This document shows positions 1-12,692 of a stretch of 64,000 bases of DNA, piece after piece. Position 1 is the first letter of the stretch. Every line of letters starts with the position of its first letter. Origin of the DNA: Linepithema humile (lineage: Eukaryota; Arthropoda; Insecta; Hymenoptera; Formicidae). The translations under genes were made by a program, and so were the position numbers. The stretch spans positions 42,810,931-42,874,930 of the forward strand of contig NC_090128.1 of NCBI RefSeq assembly GCF_040581485.1, in the 5' to 3' direction. The notes beneath the pieces were generated by a model. The model ran no database searches. It was given only the letters and a program-made list of their open reading frames with translations, and had not been told where the DNA came from.

Positions 1-915
1 CTGGTGGAAAAAAAAACATACTTATTTTATCGATAATGATCGTAATCGCTGATTACTTAATCGAGAAATTTATCGTAACGATTCGTTGATATCGATAATA
101 GCGAAAGATATAGTTGAAATTATATCAACGAGTCATTTAAATTATAGCTGTATTTGCTATAATTGCATTATGTTTATAATTGCATTATGTTTATAATTGT
201 ATTATATTTTAAAGGTAAAAGATTTTCCCTTCATTAAATCGTACGTTTGTAATATGCTATATCATTATCGTTCGTTACTGATATTACAATTAGAAGTTGT
301 GTACGTCGTTAAGTAATGAAGTATCGTTAATTATTAGGTATAGCATTCTATTAAACAGCACATGTTTCAAGACTTTAGTGTATGATTTGTCTAAAATAAA
401 TAAAATTAATTATCAAGGTTCAATATTTCTGTTCTATGTATATACTAAATTAGTTCTAACAATATTTATCATTTCCAGTCAATTTTATTTTGTGTTTTCA
501 AGATTTTTTGTTTAGTTTATGTTTATAATCTTTTTTCTATGGATAAATAAAATTCAATAATATACCTAAAATATGATATAAACATTTTTTTACACTTAAT
601 TCTCTGCCCACACTGTGATGTGGATAATTTTGTTGTCAATCATAGCGTTAACTACAGAAGACGACTTATGCTATATTTTTTAAAATATAAAATTGACTGA
701 AAATTACAAATATTGTTGAAACTAATCTAGGATACTCAGAACAGAAATATTAAATGTTGAGCTATTCAATTTTATTTATTTTAGACAAATCATCCTCTAA
801 AGTCTCGAATCATGTATGAATAACCTGCAAAATAAAAAATTTATAAAGGTGTAGTAGATACTTACTAAGGCATTCACATTCACCAACATATCACTTATTT
901 CATTTAATACGAATT

Positions 916-1022
916 TCTAACAAATTTGGTCACTCGCACTACACTGCTCTAGATTGATAAGCAGTCTTGAGTGTGCACCAAAGTAACAGAACAATGTAGT
1001 GCGAGTGACTAAATTTGTTAGA
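916..1022. mobile_element. Small MITE-like element with about 30-bp inverted ends
   Basis: The arm at 916-945 and the reverse complement of 993-1022 match at 28 of 30 positions, sharing TCTAACAAATTT and GTCACTCGCACTACA. The spacer is 47 bp and has no coding capacity. GAATT occurs just outside both ends (911-915 and 1025-1029), though with three extra bases on the right. A partial third copy of the arm is at 6366-6388, which supports a dispersed element rather than a unique hairpin. Confidence 0.55.
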
Positions 1023-2248
1023 CCGAATTCACTATTATTACTTTTTTATAACACTTTCTGATCTGAAAGGTTATGTAAAAATTTCAAATCGTAAGCGCAC
1101 GCAGCGCGGCTTCTCAGCGCCATTAGCGCACCTAACGTCAGAAATCGGAAACTGGACATTTTAGCAGGACATTTTAGCTGGACATTTTTATCGTATTATT
1201 TTAGACATTTCGACTTTGGACTATTATAACTTTTTTTCTACAGCACCTACAGTAAAAACAAGCATACTTTTCTATATAATTTGGGTATGCGCTATCGATT
1301 GAGCCTATTATCAACTCAATCGGCCCAGCCGTTATTGAGATCCGATAATTTCGGCTCGTCTCAACTTTCGGGCTCGCGTAAAGATACACGGTCGGTCTTG
1401 CGCTGCGCGTGAATTTGGCGCGAGACACTACCGTGTCTCTTGATAAATAATACGAAAAAATTATTAATTTTATTTTAAATCAAATGGCTGTGCTTTTAGA
1501 TGGTTAATAAAGTAAAGTAAAGCACACATCACTATTCTCTAAATTATTCTTAAACGGAAATGTAAAATGGAAATAGTAATACGATGTTGCAGGCTTTTTT
1601 TTTTTTAACGCGACGTTTACGCGAGATGAAGAAGCGCGATTACGCTACTTACGGCCCTATTTTTTCCTTCTTACGTATGCATGCGCGGAGGCACGGCAAG
1701 ATAAATCATCTGATTACAGAAAATTGGTATAGCACCGGAAACGAGTGCGACGAAACAGGTGTATGGCAGGCTGAAATGGATAAAAAAGATCTAAGCAAGA
1801 TGCATGGCTATGTTTCTCATAAGTATAAAAAGTGAGATTGGATAGCGATGTTGTGATAAACGATGAAAATATCTTCTCTCGTGATCCTTCTTTATCTTTA
1901 TATGCGGAAAAACAAAAAATAAAGATACTATGTGGAATTAAATTTTTTAATAAATTAAGGATAGAAGTTTTTTTATAACTCGCGTCTAGAATTATTTTTT
2001 TCGCTTGCAAGAATACACAATGCAGCAATAACGTTGCGTGTCTCCTTTTCCTCTTTTCCCTCGTTCTTGGTTTCTCTTTCTTTTCATCCTCATTCTTTTC
2101 GCTGAACATATTAAGGAGAAGATGGATTTACCGATTATAGGTGGTTCGTATATCCCCCGCGACATTTCAGACTTGCGCGCGGATAAATAGAAACACAGCC
2201 GGCCGCACGAAGAATCCTACAATCACAGAGAGCCGGAATACCGAATAG

Positions 2249-2252
<4 letters not shown>

Positions 2253-2302
<50 letters not shown>

Positions 2303-2357
2303 GAGGAAGAGAGAAAGAGAAGAGGGGGAGAGAAAGAGAGAAGGGAGGGGGGGGGGG
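2253..2357. repeat. GA microsatellite followed by a purine/poly-G tract
   Basis: The GA repeat at 2253-2296 continues into an interrupted A/G-only tract that ends in a G11 run at 2347-2357. The adjoining pocket (2135-2700) is GC-rich. Confidence 0.9.
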
Positions 2358-2729
2358 AAAGACGAGTGCGGGCAGTGATGGTGGTGGTGGTGCCGATGTG
2401 GGGTGTGAAACGCGCAGCGCGGGTGGTAGACGGCGTACAAGTTCGCGAACAGTATATATCTGTCACGAGACGTCGCGTGATAAAGGGTGGTGTTGCCGGT
2501 GGGTTCAGGTTAATTTATGGCCGCCCGACGAAATATTGTTCCCACAGCAGAGATTAGTATAGCAGCGACTGTCGTTGACCCATCCTCCCATTACTCTTTG
2601 CTCTTTTTGCTCTGTCTTTCTCCTTTTTTTTTTCCTCTCTTTCTCTTTTTACCGCCACCGGGAAGGCCGGAGTGCGTCCGACGGAAAGTGAAGATTACTC
2701 ACCAGCGTCGAGTGAAAGCGCTAATTGGG

Positions 2730-2747
2730 CCCGACTAATTAGCCGGG
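2730..2747. promoter_or_regulatory. Near-perfect 18-bp palindrome centred on TAATTA
   Basis: CCCGACTAATTAGCCGGG reads as itself on the other strand except for one mirrored pair. A further CTAATTGGG lies just upstream at 2721-2729. It is a candidate homeodomain site in a GC-rich pocket. Confidence 0.4.
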
Positions 2748-5700
2748 CTACTTCGCAGTGTCGAGTGATGGATTTTTGATATGAAAGATACTGAGTTTTA
2801 ATTTTTGCGACATTATGAACAAATCGCATGTATAGCGCTTGAAAGATAATTAAACACAAGTTGGTTTGCGTTTTCAATGTTTCAAGCTCGTCAAACTTAT
2901 CACTTTATCTTCTTCAAATAACGTGACATTGCTTGTAACTGAGCAGAGCGGATTTTTGCAAAATTCGACGAAATTCGATATGCCAGACACGCACGGTCTA
3001 CAAATTCTCTAGTTATCGAAGGTTACGATCATTTACATTGGGAGTAATACGTTTTCATTTGTTCGCGAATCGCGGCGCAGGCCATCCCGAGAGGCGCGCA
3101 TTAAATTATCAAAACGGCGGACGAGAGTTTTGTGAAGTGGTCGAAAATTTGTCTTGGGGGCTGCTGAAAAATGGTTGGCACGTTCTCCGATAACACCGCA
3201 GAAATGGCGGGCCTGTTCCACGGTCAATTAACGTGTCGCTGGCCCGGTTAGGAGTAATTGCGGATTTAATTAAGCGAGGGAGCCGGTCCTCTCGAAAATA
3301 TGCGCCACACGAAAAATGCAAACAACCCTCGTTGCAATTGTTCATTTTTATGACAACTTATTCTCGATGAATAAGCGTATAGAATTTAAGCGGAGAATAA
3401 ATGAAATCATAAACTGCAAATTCAATACTGATTGTGCAAGCGTCAAGTTTGATATTCCTTTGTTAAAAGTAGACAAAGAAAAGAGTAGTATGCGCTTCTT
3501 ATAATAATTTCTTGTAATAAATATTATCAAATAATTAATATAATGTATAATGCATATCGAAATTACGCAATAAAGTAAAACAGACAAGTGAGCTTATTTA
3601 TTCTCATTATTATGTAACATCTGTTGATTAAAGATACCTACAGAAATGCGAGATTAATTTAGAAAGCTACTAATCCACTCGCCATTGCAGCGGTGGCAAA
3701 ATTACGAGATTAAGCTCTTCTTTCGAATTACATGCGATTCAGAATCCAACTTGGAAGTACGAAAAAAAGTAAGAAAAGCAGAAACACTATAACTCATAGT
3801 CGTGTAAACACAAGACAACAGCTGGATACCGCTTTGGGCGAACAGTCAAGAGCGTAAATGTTGCCAGAAGATAGAAAAGGAAAACAACGATTTTATATCA
3901 AGAGAGATATACATTTATTTAGTTTTATTTGCCTAACCAGTAACGTTATATTTAATCAGCAATTTGGTAAAAGCTAAAAGTTCGCTAGCTCATATTTTGT
4001 AAAAAAATAAGTATAATGACTGAACATTATTATTTTAAATATCTAAGTAACAATTATATCCAATAAATAAAGTTATTGCTCTGAGTATTGTAAAAATTTT
4101 TAATCGTAAAACAAGTGAATCTTAACGTTAAAAATTTCTTCCGCCTCGTTGTTTTTCACAAACTTGGCGCTTGTAAAGTTACCCGCGAGTTCCTTTAATC
4201 ATTTCATTTGTTATCCGTCCCAATCGTCTGCAGGATCTCCCGCTGCGAGGGAGAAACAGACGAGCGGAATGCGATGATTCGTCGTGGCGTAAGACCGCGA
4301 CAATGTTGAAGTAGGGATCCGCGAACAATCAAGAGAAAGAAAAAGGGACGGACGGACGGCGAGTAGAACGAAAAGACGCAAACATCAAGGGTGGCTGTAG
4401 AAAGCGACGGGGGGGAAGAGGGGGAGGGAAGGGGTGGGCTGTTTACGGTAGCGGACGGTAGTGTTTGGCGAGAGTGGGCCGGGGGAAGGTTACTGCGGCT
4501 ACAGATAACGCAGGACCAGCGGACGATACCCCGGGGAACGTTATCCGGGAGCGTACCCAATAGTATACGTCGCTACGTCCGTAGATAGGACGGCGACCCG
4601 GCCGGCAACTCCATCCTGACGACGCGTGGCAATCCCGCCAACTGTCGCTCCTCCACGCTCCTCTCGGATACGGGTGGGATATTGCCGGACGTGGTCCTCG
4701 TCCCGAATGAACGATATGCCCGACGAGGGCCTCGGCGAGAGAGAGAGAGAGAGAGGCCGGGGGATCCGAGAGAACGAAACGGTAAACGCTCCGAATAGCA
4801 AATGTCTGTCGACAGATTTTTCGACAGTCACTGAAATCGTTTCTCACTGGACTTTCGAGAATCGATATGACAATTCCGAAAATAAAGGATATCCTATTAC
4901 GTGTGAAATGTGTGTAATAAGAGGAGGCGGGATATGTAAAAAAATGTCGTTTTTGTAGATTCGAGATTTTGTTACCTATCAATTTTGATTATTCGATATT
5001 AACAGTATTGCGAGTATTGCAGTGTTACTATTTCCTCACGCATTGTCGTGGAGTGTATTTTTGAATTTATCGATAAATCCTACTTGGATGATTCGAGAGA
5101 TTTTCTCCACTTGTTAGAAACGGAACAGAACTTTTAAGAATACAATTCGAGATGGTTCCAGGCAATCCGCATCGTTCTTGTTCAATAATTAACGTTACTT
5201 CAACTTGTTAGGAATTTGAGGACCCTCGATAATTATTGAAAAAATTATAAACATAACTGTTATCTAGAAATCGTGAATTATTAATATACGGTGATAGATT
5301 AAGAAAAGTATTATACACGAAGTAGATAATTTAGAAAATAATTCGCACCAATTTCGTTAAAAATCTGGCGTAGCAATTTTACGCAGCAACACAGTGGCGA
5401 ATATTGCGCTCGCATTGTTGCATGAGTAATTCCACGGTTATAATCGGAATACTAGTTTAATTTCGAGCCGAGAAAATACGAGATGCACCCGCGCATATTA
5501 AATTACACACCACTTACATACTTAATTATGGGCTGCTTTTTAGGACTTTAGATGCGCATGTAACCGGACGTAACGAGAATATTGATATTTCGAAAATGCC
5601 TGAGGGATGTTAGCATGAAAAGCAATCCGGTAGAAGCAAGTTACTCTCGGATCGCTTTTGATTCGCCCCTTGCTATCGGCAAAGCTTAACAACTTTTGGG

Positions 5701-6365
5701 ATTGAACCGAACACGTTATATAAATGGATCTACAATGTCAAATTAACGGTAGATCAATATTTAATTTAACAGATAAAAAATAGAAAGAGAGGCTGCGGAA
5801 ATTAACGGATAACCGAGTTTATCATTAGAATGCAAATTTTACTGATTAAGTTAGTAAGAGATATTTATCATATATCGGAATAAATGACAATTTTTACCCA
5901 ATATAACAGAATAATGTATGCACTTTCTAATTAATAATTTATATATTGAGTATATGTAATGTGTCTTTAATTTTATTATTAACAAATTATCAATTAATTT
6001 TTATGATATTAATTCAAATAGAGCATCATATTTTTGTTGCATAATTTTCTGTCTTTTTCATACTACACAGATATATAACAATGAATGTTGCAAATATAGT
6101 AATATAAAATCTCGATCGCATAAACATGAGTTTCGATCGCACTTGATATAATTCCAACGAATCCAAAATGCGAAATACCTTTTTACGTTCGTTCGTCGTA
6201 GAATCGTAATTGGCGACGCAACTCGCGCTCGCAATATAGGATGGGAATTTCGAGAGTGGTTTCACGCAGTAAAGTGAAAAATTACGACTACAACGTGCAA
6301 TTTTGTTGAGCTTGTGTAAAGGTAAGGTTTGTCTTTGTGCGAGCAATAAAAGCGTTATGAGGAAT

Positions 6366-6388
6366 ACGAGTGACTAAATTTGACTAGC
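6366..6388. repeat. Partial copy of the 993-1022 inverted-repeat arm
   Basis: The bases around CGAGTGACTAAATTTG (6366-6381) match the right arm of the element at 916-1022 and then diverge. No partner arm was found nearby, so this looks like a solitary end or a decayed copy. Confidence 0.45.
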
Positions 6389-8855
6389 CTTGATAGCGTG
6401 TAATATAAAAAGCAAAAATGTTCCTTCCTTTTGCATATTTAATTGCTGTTCCGATCAAGAGACAAACGGTAATTACCAATCGCATCAATCGCATTTACTT
6501 TCAGTAGAGAATGGAATTTATTTCTAAGTTGTATTTTTAATATATAAAATAAATGAGGCATAAAAATTCACTTGTGTAAATTTAATATCAAGATAAACGC
6601 GCGATAGAGAAAAATGCCTCTTTTCTCTCTCTCTCTCTCTCTTTCTCTTGCTCTCTTTGTTACGAATTCACACGATCAGCTTATTTATACAAAAGCGGAC
6701 AAAGGATCTATCCTCTCGCTCCGAGATCCGAATCGTCATTTCCCGCGCGGAAGAATTTTCGATATCCCGTGTGAAGCCCGAGAAATATAGCAGCGATATT
6801 TTCGGAGCAGGATGTAAAGTTTCTTTCGGAGGGTGAGAGGTCGGGTGGGGGCAAAGGGTAAGGGCGAGGTCGAGAAAAATTCATAATCTCGCAGCTCTGT
6901 GGAGTGAGATATAAGCGAGCGGTAGGAGAGGATACAAGCAAAGCGCGAATATATACAGGGATCTAAAGTTAACTGCAAAGAAGATCGCCGCGGTATAAGG
7001 CGTATGGCAAGCGGCGCGAGAGATGAAATTCGAAATCTAATATTTGCCGCGCAAAATTAAATTCACGACGAATTCTTTTATTGCGTCGAATTGAAATTTA
7101 CGAACGTCGTCATTGTCAGTTTTGTCTTCTCTCTTATCGCTCTTAACCTTTTCCAATTTGAAGACTGTAAAAGCTACACAAGACATGCAATGGCAATATA
7201 ATATTTTCTTGTTTTCAAGATATTGTTGTTCCAAAACACCCAATGTTGCAATTTAAATACTTTAACGTCGATACAATTTTTTTTAAATAACAAATAAAGA
7301 AAACACAAGTCCGTCGAAAGAGTTTTTTAAAATTCCTGGAGAGAACATTTAGAGAAAAAGTTATATCTTTCTTTTGAGACATAAAAAGTCGATTCTGAAA
7401 GACTTAACACTTTACGAGCTTACGAGAATCACATTAGTTCGCCGATCGATCTCTCGCCTTTAATCGGGATTTATCGGTCGTGAGTTCTTCGAGGGCATTG
7501 TCGATCGCGCTTGACGCACCAAGCGGTAAATCGTGCGGAAGTTACCGCGGCGGCCATTGGGCACACCATACCCGACCAAGTTCTCTTTCGCCCGTTCGAT
7601 GGATACCACGGTCGATCGGTTCTCGATGCGGTTCGGTCCTCGGCCAGCCCGATATCCGCCGCGGCCTTGCATCTCGTTAATTCTTGACGACTACATCGAG
7701 GCGGTCGTAAAGTCAACTGAGAAGGGCCAGTGAGATCGCAATTCTCGCTTAATCGTGACACCCGGTAACTGATGCGCCGATCACTTGGTCAATTTGTCGA
7801 TTGGTTTCCGCGTTATTATGATGAATAAACAGGATAATCTTAAAAATCTCTCTGATCTTAATTTTTATTTATTAATAGTCAAATTAAATGTATATATCTT
7901 TGCATTTTTTAAGTTTTTAAATATTGTTGTCGAATTTATCATGATGGGGGCTATAAAAAAGTAATTAAAAAAGTAATGAATTTAATATTAAACTTTGTAT
8001 TTATTTAATGTATTATATTGATATTCGTTTGCATGTGCGCGTATGTGCGACATTTGAATGAGAATACCGATACTTTTTGAACGAGCTCTGCTAACAGTTT
8101 GCTTGGAGATTGGTTATTGGTTTAAGGGCCATCATTGCTATTGAAGGTCGGAATCAGTGAAATGGCCATTTGCAAATATCCAACGAGACAAAAAAAACAA
8201 AAAAAAAACAAGCGACGTAGCCTATTCAGCAGGTGGGCCCGAATTTACGAGGGTCGCGCAGTAAAAGCTCAGCCAAGAACTCTTTTACCGTTAGGAGCGG
8301 TGCTCGGCTTGGCGATATTCGTTTTTACGGTTTTTGAGTTTCGGCGTGCACACACGGCTACAGGTTAACTCTACCATAACCGCAGAGCGACTCGACATGG
8401 CCACTCGATCGAATATCGGTGTTATTGCTTCGTCGCATTCGAGAGGTGACTTGCTGTATCAAAGGCAATACGAAAAGAAAGTATCGGAAATAGCCAATAA
8501 ACTATGAAAATGCCAATTTTTATATCTGCGCGTCGTGATGAATATATTCGAGTTATACGATTCTTAAAATCCGTAACTGTTTTCTAAAGTAATTATATTT
8601 TAATAAAATTTTGACGTATCTTTTTTAATAATTAAAATTTTGCATGTTAATGTGAGCCTTTTTATTCACGGATCACTTTCGAAAAAATATTAAAAAAACA
8701 TAATTATAATAATATTAATATTAATATTAATTGCTAAACGTTTTGTGCTTAGTTAAAACGTGCTATAAACTTAATAAATAATGAATTTCAAATCCACGCC
8801 TTTGGCAACTTCCCTTCGTTACAAGAGTCACGTCATTACGCTAACAAAGGAGGTA

Positions 8856-8882
8856 ACATGATCAGCGCGATCTAATTAATCC
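8856..8882 (+). promoter_or_regulatory. 27-bp motif containing CTAATTAA, copy 1
   Basis: The block begins ACATGATCA, continues GCGATCTAATTAA and ends CC. It matches 10476-10502 at all but a few positions. It is followed within 60 bp by a second CTAATTAG core (8936-8941 region). It lies in a GC pocket with no coding frame. Confidence 0.45.
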
Positions 8883-10475
8883 GTTGTTGTCAGTCGCACG
8901 CGATTTCAACAGAATTCGATCGCGACTTGCCTACTAATTAGCCCTTTCAACGGAACTTTGCCAGATATTGCCGCCACACGAACCTTTCCGCGGAACTCAG
9001 ATTTGAATATTAGAAAAATCTATCAATCTATGTATCTTGAAAAAATACGATTATTACACTTTTCAATTAAATTTATCTTAATAAAACTAAAAAAATTGCA
9101 CATATACTATACCTGTCAATAATAGCTTGACATTTTCGCACTGTAATAAATGGTATGCTACTGTGAGTGAGATTTATTGAAATAAGTTTAATGTAAAAAA
9201 ATGCGTTTTACGTGTCCTCTTATTATACAAACTGTATGTAGACGACAAAATTTCATAATAATTCCATTTTTATAGTTATCGTTAGAATATTGTTGCTTAA
9301 TATACGGCGTTTTGCGAAGAAGCTAACGCAATTCATTTACACGAAAGCATCGTCTACATCGATGACGATAATATGATAACATGTACTGCGATAACACAAG
9401 AGAAGCCTCAAAAGCTACATCGACGAGCCGCGAAGCTCTCGAAAAGCTGCGGGGCAATAACTTTCGAGAGATTGCATTCTCCGGCGGCGGCTTCCACCGA
9501 TTAACGCGAGTCACGCCGTTATAAAGCGCAACAAACGGGCGCCGGCGAAGGGTAACGCGGTTAGCGATGATCCAATTAATCCATCATTGTGTCACCTATT
9601 CGGCGCTTTGAGCAGGATTCGATCGAGCGTGCGTTCTAATTGGCCTCGTCGCCGGCTAAGTTTGCGAAACGCGGCGGCCTGGAAGGTGCGTCGTCTATGC
9701 GAACGCGCATTATTACGCCCCGAACGCATACAATGTTTGTATATCCTGGCGGGAATATACAGCACGGGATCTCCGGGTCGAACGTTGCGCATATTCGAGA
9801 CCTCTGAACTTCGATTCATATCCGGCGCAGTGTTGTAGCCGAGCTCACGTCACGGCGCGCGTGCAACGCACTGTAGTTTCCATTGCTGTGATAATATTGC
9901 GTACGGAGATTGTATCGATGACGTCACAATCCAAGCGATGAACAGGATGTTCGTGGAAACTGTGACACTCTTGTCCCGACTTGGTTTAATTCGTCGTGTC
10001 TTGTATTACGAGCAGTCATCTTGTCAACCGATTCGATCTTTTTGCGATAAATCTAAAAAAGTAAAACATTTTTAATGTCAATGAACTTATACGAAATTCT
10101 TGTCGACACGCTTTACGTTATAAATGTTGCAATGGCGGAACGTATAGATACTTGGCGTCATTATAAGTGAAAGGTTCACGTTCAAGGCACTATTATCTTA
10201 CGTATTGAAACATGTTGCCTTCTCATCCGCACGCGTTATCGAAGCTCTAAACTCATTAGAAAGTTTTTTCATTATCACTCCGATCGACGTGTAACGGCGG
10301 AAGCTCTTAATCCGGAATGACGGGTAAAAAGGGCGGCGGGGTCACGCGCGAGTTGCACTCGATATCCCTGATGTTATTACGTTCGATATTACCGCGAAAT
10401 TGCACCCGCACTGTAAACTTATTAATCTCGTGGTGTACGAACAACGAAAGCAGTTCGCAGTCGGCGAAAGCACTG

Positions 10476-10502
10476 ACATGATCAATGCGATCTAATTAAA
10501 CC
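10476..10502 (+). promoter_or_regulatory. 27-bp motif containing CTAATTAA, copy 2
   Basis: This is the second copy of the 8856-8882 motif, 1.62 kb downstream in the same orientation. It overlaps the left arm of the inverted repeat at 10489-10541. Confidence 0.45.
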
Positions 10503-10541
10503 ACTGTCACGCGGCTTGATTACATCTGGTTTAATTAGATC
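10489..10541. promoter_or_regulatory. Perfect 15-bp inverted repeat of a TAATTA-containing motif
   Basis: GATCTAATTAAACCA at 10489-10503 is repeated exactly as its reverse complement at 10527-10541, with a 23-bp spacer. TAATTA is the core site of many homeodomain proteins, so a paired homeodomain site is a plausible reading. No functional evidence is available from sequence. Confidence 0.5.
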
Positions 10542-12489
10542 TAGCAGTTACGCCGCTCTGTTGTGCCAAGAGATTCCATCGATTATGTCGCGCGCGGTTT
10601 ATATACGTTCGTATTCTGTCATGCGTTTCTTCGTCAGACGCGCGCATAATAAATCAACGTTTTAACAAATCTCGTGCTGTGATTAATTTATATTTCGTAT
10701 TTAATGAACATGCTCGGTATAATCACGCACAAATATTTGGAAATTGATATACCGATCTGTGGTATCAATGGATCAAACTCCCCTAGATAATTATTTATGC
10801 ACAAGTACAAATGTTAATAAATTCGTGCATGATTTTCCATATTTGCCGATTTAAATTAACGAGAAGAAAGATTTTCACAAATTGTGCACCGCTGTACAGC
10901 AATAATATTTTATTATTCGCAGCACCGCTACAATACTTCTTATTTAACGTAGTATTTTTGTATATATGTCAACATCAATTATTTCACTGGCGTCTCATGC
11001 GAACGTTGGCTCCTGCACATTTTCCCACAAAAGGGTTAAATTACTTACAACGAGATGTACGACGGTAATTCCGCAGGGATGATTTTAAGGACTAACGAGT
11101 CGCGACAATGCGTCAATTATTAGCAACTATTTTTGACCGAGCGTAGACGCGCGTGTTATACTCATATAAATGAAATTACCGCGTCGCGACGGCTGTACAT
11201 TGCGCTTTCTCTCTCCCTGAAGCGGGATTCATTACAGGCGTCCCTTAATTGCCTCATCAGGCGAGTTTGCGAAATACGGATATCGTAGCGCGCACCTATG
11301 CCGTGTATTAACTACCGATATACGCCTAAGTCCCATACACATATGACGCGCATACCTTACGGCACTGTCGCGACAACAGCCGAACGTATTTACCACGAAC
11401 ATCCGTGAACTTTGTTTCGCACATCCGACGACGTTGCGCGATGTAACTTCGCACTGTCTAATTTCTAATTTCGTTTCGGCCGGTGCCGCGGGATACTATG
11501 CCGATTATATTACAACCTACCGGCGCGTTTGTACTCCCCCGATGATACAGGCGCAACCCGCGTAAATCATCCGCCTCTAATTTTCCGAGAGGGATTGCGA
11601 TGTTGCGCGAAGTTGGCAGCACAATGTTCACACTGCCCTACTAACTCTCAAACAGTGCTCTCCCGTTTCTTTCGCCCAATTGACTGTAGTTCTCTCAAAC
11701 TTCTATGAATCTTTTATTTTACAAAACCTAACTTTATTAAAATTTATTGAGAATATATAAAAAATTTAAGCTACATTTTTTCTGTAATTTTTGCTGTGTA
11801 TAATGATTATAGATTAATATTAGATTATGAGAACGTATGAAATTGCATCTATACATATTTATAAATAAATAATAAATTTTGTCTGCAGTCGTATTGAAAG
11901 AATTGGTAACCACAATTTTTTTCTCTGGTGCAATGTTTAATTATAAATAATAAACCATGTAACGGAATGTTAATTATTTAATTGTTGAAGCAGAATTTTG
12001 TCGTCTAATGCAGTTTGTCCGTGTTATTCGCTGCATTTAACGACATAAATAAATCTCTGTAAAATAAAAGATTATTACTCTATGAATATTATTTGCGGTC
12101 TCATTTTCGAATACCATATAAATAATTCATAGCGCGGCATTTGTTATTCAGTTATACCGTTACATTACTCGTTCCTCGTAATTGCTCGCGGCGAACTATC
12201 CCGGTTCTAGCGCCCTCGATCGAAGTTCTAATTAATCCGGCAGCCAAGTTCGAAACACGATCGGCGATCGCGTCCGCCCTTTAATTGGTCACCCAAGTAG
12301 GTCTCCCGTTCTCGCAGGCGCACGATGCGGCAGGCAACGAACAGTGCATCTGCCGCGCCCGCCCGCATGCTCTCGCTCTCGTCTTTCGGTACAACCCGCA
12401 AGCACGAGGCGGCGAGCATGTTTCGTCGGATATATTGAACCCGGTTCTGAACTTCGGCTCGCTTCGTCGAGACGTTGTTGCGTCGTACT

Positions 12490-12692
12490 CGGACGTAAAT
12501 CAGCAACGTCTAATTTTCTATCTGCGTCGTATTCGTAGAAACAGAGAGAAAGGGCGAGAACGAGGAGGGGAAAGAGGAAGGAGCGGGTGGCGAGGAAGGT
12601 TTTGCACCGATTCAATTGCACCGCAGCGCCAAGGCACGTACGCGCGTATTAGAGCCGGCTCCGGACGTAAATCACCAGCGTCTAATTTCCTA
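12490..12692 (+). repeat. Pair of 31-bp direct repeats
   Basis: CGGACGTAAATCA followed by CGTCTAATTT and CTA occurs at 12490-12520 and again at 12662-12692, matching at 28 of 31 positions in the same orientation. A GA-rich stretch lies between the copies. The surrounding GC pocket (12180-12800) is open in several frames on both strands without a recognisable protein. Confidence 0.75.

Larger units (their letters stand above)
1..8800. other. Non-coding stretch, no gene supported
   Basis: AT-rich DNA is interrupted by GC pockets at about 2140-2760, 3060-3300, 4200-4800, 6710-7020 and 7440-7760. The pockets are open in several frames on both strands at once, with no recognisable domain, signal peptide or splice pattern, so I read them as non-coding. 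The pocket at 4200-4800 is the most CpG-dense and could be a promoter or 5' UTR, but no start site can be shown. Confidence 0.6.

Noticed and set aside
2135..2466. Two overlapping frames of about 100 codons on the - strand rich in Ser and Leu
   Set aside because: They are products of the GA/CT microsatellite and the poly-G/C run.
4443..4982. A 179-codon frame on the - strand
   Set aside because: It lies in a CpG-rich pocket that is also open on the + strand, runs through a GA repeat, and shows no domain or coding pattern.
6026..6346. A 106-codon frame on the - strand with a hydrophobic segment
   Set aside because: No family is recognised, the DNA is AT-rich, and there is no splice or signal-peptide logic.
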